Assembly (NCBI GenBank): GCA_965228045.1
Contig: OZ245789.1
Location: forward strand, 2,542,001 to 2,606,000
DNA length: 64,000 nucleotides
Origin: JANQEU01 sp965228045
GTDB lineage: Bacteria; Bacteroidota; Bacteroidia; Cytophagales; Cyclobacteriaceae
Reading direction: 5' to 3'
Positions 61,525-64,000 of this stretch are shown one piece after another. The translations under genes were made by a program, and so were the position numbers. The notes below the pieces were generated by a model. That model was not told where the DNA came from and made no database searches. It saw only the letters and a list, made by a program, of their open reading frames with translations. Position 1 is the stretch's first letter. Each line of letters opens with the position of its first letter.

Positions 61525-62832
61525 ATGGAAGCGACAGAAGTAAGAAAAAAACTAATAGACACATACCTTCAACATCATCCAGAGGAAGCGGCAAGTACTA
61601 TTAATAAGTTCAATCCATCGGAGATAATAGGATACATCGAGCATCAGCCAGCAGGTGTCAGAGAAGAATTATTGAAACATCTCAGTCCGCGAGTGGTTTC
61701 AGAAGTGTTGACAAAGATGGATGAATCAATCTTCACGGAGATTTTTAAGTCGATTGATGATTATAGTGCTGCTAAGCTGCTTTCCCGGACACCAGGATCT
61801 TTTCAAAAGGAAAAACTGAAGCTGTTGCCGGATCGGAAAGCAAAAGCGATAAAGGAAACCATTTCGTATCCACCGGATGCCGCAGGATTTCTGATGGATA
61901 CAGAGATCATCACTTTCAGACCCGGGAATACCGTGGATGAGGTACTGGCCGAGTTGAGGTCAATAGGAGATCGAAAAGTGGTCTATGCTTATGTGACGGA
62001 TTCAAAGGGGAGATTGCTTGGGAAAGTATTCATTCAGAACGTGGCGATTTCCACACCTGAGACCACACTTCAGGAAATTCTGGAACCCTCTGATTGGATC
62101 CAGGTCATGTCCCCTGTCGATGAGGCGGTGGAGCTATTTGAGAAAGGGAAGATCATCAACCTCCCAGTTGTTGACATGGACAATTACCTGCTCGGGATCA
62201 TCAGGAGTGAAACGTTGATATCTGAAACCCAAAAGGAGGCTTCCGAGGATGTACTGGCGATGTTTGGTGCCGGCAGGGAAGAACGTGCCCTTTCCAGTCC
62301 CTGGTTCGCAGTGAAGAAGCGTTTGCCATGGTTGGAAATCAACCTTGCAACGGCCTTCCTGGCCGCATCAATTGTGGGTGTATTTGAAGAAACAATTGCC
62401 CAGGTCACAGTGCTGGCTGTATTTCTGCCGGTGGTCGCAGGACAATCGGGCAACACTGGTTCTCAGGCATTGGCGGTTACTATGCGCGGACTGGCGCTAA
62501 GAGAAATACAGACAAGTCAGTGGTGGAAAGTAGCCAGAAAAGAAGTGGCGGTAGGGTTTATCAATGGAATCGCAGTGGCCCTGACCACTTCCATCATCGC
62601 TTACTTTTGGGCTTCATCCTTTGGAATAGCCCTGGTGATCGGAACCTCGATGGTGCTGTCAATGGTCATCGCCGGCTTTAGTGGAGCTGTTGTGCCAATC
62701 GTACTCAAAGCTTTCGGGCAGGACCCGGCACAGTCATCTTCCATCGTTCTGACCACGGTAACGGACATCATGGGCTTTTTGAGCTTTTTAGGATTGGCGA
62801 CAGTATTGGGATCGGCACTTGGTATATTTTGA
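61525..62832 (+). CDS. mgtE: Magnesium transporter MgtE
   Basis: Mg2+ channel of 435 residues with the complete family plan: MgtE_N (about 15-125; HPEEAASTINKFNPSEIIGY, KLLSRTPGSFQKEKLKLLPD), CBS pair (about 130-250; YPPDAAGFLMDTEIITFRPG, LPVVDMDNYLLGIIRSETL), plug helix, and five membrane helices from about 262 (LPWLEINLATAFLAASIVGV, VVAGQSGNTGSQALAVTMRG with the NTG-Q pore residues, FSGAVVPIVLKAFGQDPAQS, and the Asp in TTVTDIMGFLSFLGLAT). The cytosolic domains close the pore at high Mg2+. It is the last gene of a coupled three-gene operon. Confidence 0.94.
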   Translation: MEATEVRKKLIDTYLQHHPEEAASTINKFNPSEIIGYIEHQPAGVREELLKHLSPRVVSEVLTKMDESIFTEIFKSIDDYSAAKLLSRTPGSFQKEKLKLLPDRKAKAIKETISYPPDAAGFLMDTEIITFRPGNTVDEVLAELRSIGDRKVVYAYVTDSKGRLLGKVFIQNVAISTPETTLQEILEPSDWIQVMSPVDEAVELFEKGKIINLPVVDMDNYLLGIIRSETLISETQKEASEDVLAMFGAGREERALSSPWFAVKKRLPWLEINLATAFLAASIVGVFEETIAQVTVLAVFLPVVAGQSGNTGSQALAVTMRGLALREIQTSQWWKVARKEVAVGFINGIAVALTTSIIAYFWASSFGIALVIGTSMVLSMVIAGFSGAVVPIVLKAFGQDPAQSSSIVLTTVTDIMGFLSFLGLATVLGSALGIF

Positions 62833-62889
62833 TTTATGGTTTCGTAATCAGATTTGTGCTAGATTAAGAATCAATACAAACCTATTTCT

Positions 62890-64000
62890 ATGAACCATCT
62901 CCGAAACACCCTGGCTCTTGTCGTTATACTATTATCCTTTTTTCATGTCAATGCCCAGGAAAGCCATCGTTATCAAACGGACTTTACCATCGAAGATTTC
63001 AACAGGAGACGCACTGCCATATTAGATGCAATCGGGAATAATTCAGTAGCTCTCGTGCAGGCCGCAGATGGCATAACAGGGTTTGCAGTTTTTCGACAAA
63101 CCAATAGCTTTTATTACCTGACGGGTCTTGAGACAGCCAATTCGTATCTGCTCCTTAACGGAAAGAACAGGCAATCCACACTTTACCTGCCCCATAGAGA
63201 TGAGGGTAGGGAAAGAGGGGAAGGTAAGGTTCTATCAGCGGAAGATGCCGACCTTGTCAAGGAGCTTACAGGTGTGGACAGGGTACGAGCAATAGAATTT
63301 TTATCCAGGGATCTTGTGGGCACGGGTTTAATCAAATCTGAAACACCGATAATTTATACGCCATTAAGTCCTGCCGAAACTGGAAACGATAGCAGAGATG
63401 AATTGCTGAACGGTCAGGCCCGCGCGGCTTCTGATCCCTGGGACGGACAACCATCGAGAGAGGCTCGTTTTGTCAAACTAATTAATGACCGTTTTCCACA
63501 GTTTGAAATCAAGGATCTGTCTCCGATACTTGACGAAATGCGTCTGATCAAGGATGAGAACGAGATCAAGATGATAAGAAAAGCTACACAGGTGGCAGGA
63601 ATGGCAATTATCGAATCCATGCGCTCTACCAATCCTGGCATTTATGAATATCAACTCGATGCAGCAGCCAAATACATCTTTTATATGCATGGAGCACAGG
63701 GTGACGGATATTCATCCATCATTGGAGGTGGGACCAATGCCTATATGGGACATTATTTCCACAAGACAGATGTGTTAAAAGATGGAGACATGGTACTCAT
63801 GGATTATGCTCCTGATATCGGATATTATACAAGTGATGTAACCAGGATATGGCCCGTGAACGGAAAGTTTGACACAGATCAACGTGCGCTTTACGAATAT
63901 ATCGTGGCATATAGAGATGCCTTGTTTAAATACATTAAACCAGGCGTGACCTCAGAAGAAGTATTGGATCAGGCTGCAGCCGACATGGCAGTATATCTTG
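62890..64000 (+). CDS. M24 family aminopeptidase P-like enzyme, exported (3' end cut by window)
   Basis: Xaa-Pro aminopeptidase-type metallopeptidase with a signal peptide (LALVVILLSFFHVNAQ). The N-terminal domain (about 40-190) reads NRRRTAILDAIGNNSVALVQ and TNSFYYLTGLETANSYLLL, and the pita-bread catalytic domain follows (IKDENEIKMIRKATQVAGMA, GYSSIIGGGTNAYMGHYFHK, VLMDYAPDIGYYTSDVTRIW with the two metal-binding aspartates). The window ends at about codon 370, before the remaining metal ligands (His, Glu, Glu). Starting ATG 62890 is the first codon giving a proper signal sequence. Such exported forms trim proline-containing peptides. Confidence 0.9.
   Translation, partial: MNHLRNTLALVVILLSFFHVNAQESHRYQTDFTIEDFNRRRTAILDAIGNNSVALVQAADGITGFAVFRQTNSFYYLTGLETANSYLLLNGKNRQSTLYLPHRDEGRERGEGKVLSAEDADLVKELTGVDRVRAIEFLSRDLVGTGLIKSETPIIYTPLSPAETGNDSRDELLNGQARAASDPWDGQPSREARFVKLINDRFPQFEIKDLSPILDEMRLIKDENEIKMIRKATQVAGMAIIESMRSTNPGIYEYQLDAAAKYIFYMHGAQGDGYSSIIGGGTNAYMGHYFHKTDVLKDGDMVLMDYAPDIGYYTSDVTRIWPVNGKFDTDQRALYEYIVAYRDALFKYIKPGVTSEEVLDQAAADMAVYL

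Noticed and set aside
1..64000. tRNA, rRNA or an integrase/tyrosine recombinase gene
   Set aside because: None was seen. No cloverleaf candidate or R-H-R-Y recombinase motif was noticed on either strand by eye, though a dedicated scan could find a tRNA I missed.

Overview
The window looks like a chromosomal segment of a Bacteroidota bacterium, most likely a marine Cytophagales (Fulvivirga/Roseivirga/Reichenbachiella-like). This is inferred from gene families typical of that group: long MacB-type permeases paired with PadR, a DUF4249 lipoprotein, a BACON-GH5 lipoprotein, FloA, a reg_prop/Y_Y_Y sensor kinase, DUF885, and a Tat-exported Gfo/Idh oxidoreductase. Shine-Dalgarno signals are mostly weak. 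I found no rRNA, tRNA or CRISPR array.

Layout. 1-19.36 kb is ordinary chromosome: a MacB-type permease with its PadR regulator; a sugar-ester block (CE15-like esterase, sialate O-acetylesterase, divergent Gfo/Idh oxidoreductase) followed by two haem-binding periplasmic proteins; a second MacB-type permease; an ABC-2 exporter pair; a large sensor kinase; and a DUF6528-like propeller protein. 19.36-29.43 kb is the most unusual part. Small accessory genes (toxin-antitoxin pairs, LytTR, NTF2-like, small membrane and secreted proteins) lie in units bounded by unit-specific inverted repeats that begin GTTA and end TAAC, separated by 75-300 bp palindromic spacers that share sequence. This is the architecture of integron gene cassettes and attC sites, but no integrase lies in the window. 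Two unrelated IS110-family transposases sit inside the array. 29.45-34.1 kb is further accessory DNA: a roughly 100-bp tandem repeat, a small XRE-controlled locus, a lipoprotein gene broken by a stop codon, a beta-barrel protein, and a 1.6-kb block of 240-310-bp repeats.

34.1-46.9 kb returns to chromosomal genes: DUF885 peptidase, a parDE pair with a broken toxin, an alpha/beta hydrolase, a Kelch protein, sigma factor plus SRPBCC protein, DUF4249, BACON-GH5, FloA, and a frameshifted ring-cleaving dioxygenase overlapping an MhqD-like carboxylesterase. 47.6-55.8 kb reads as an aromatic/quinone catabolic and detoxification cluster: fused 3-oxoacid CoA-transferase, thiolase, IclR regulator, maleylacetate reductase, an intact MhqO-like dioxygenase, a flavodoxin-fold quinone reductase and a KefB/C-type antiporter. 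Together these could carry hydroquinone or hydroxyquinol ring-cleavage products through maleylacetate and 3-oxoadipate to succinyl-CoA and acetyl-CoA.

55.9-64 kb holds a MoaF-like lipoprotein, a 975-residue PVC-type dehydrogenase/cytochrome c lipoprotein, two MscS-type channels, a soluble MgtE_N/CBS protein coupled to a full MgtE magnesium transporter, and the start of an M24 aminopeptidase. Family assignments rest on reading translated sequence by eye. No database search was possible.
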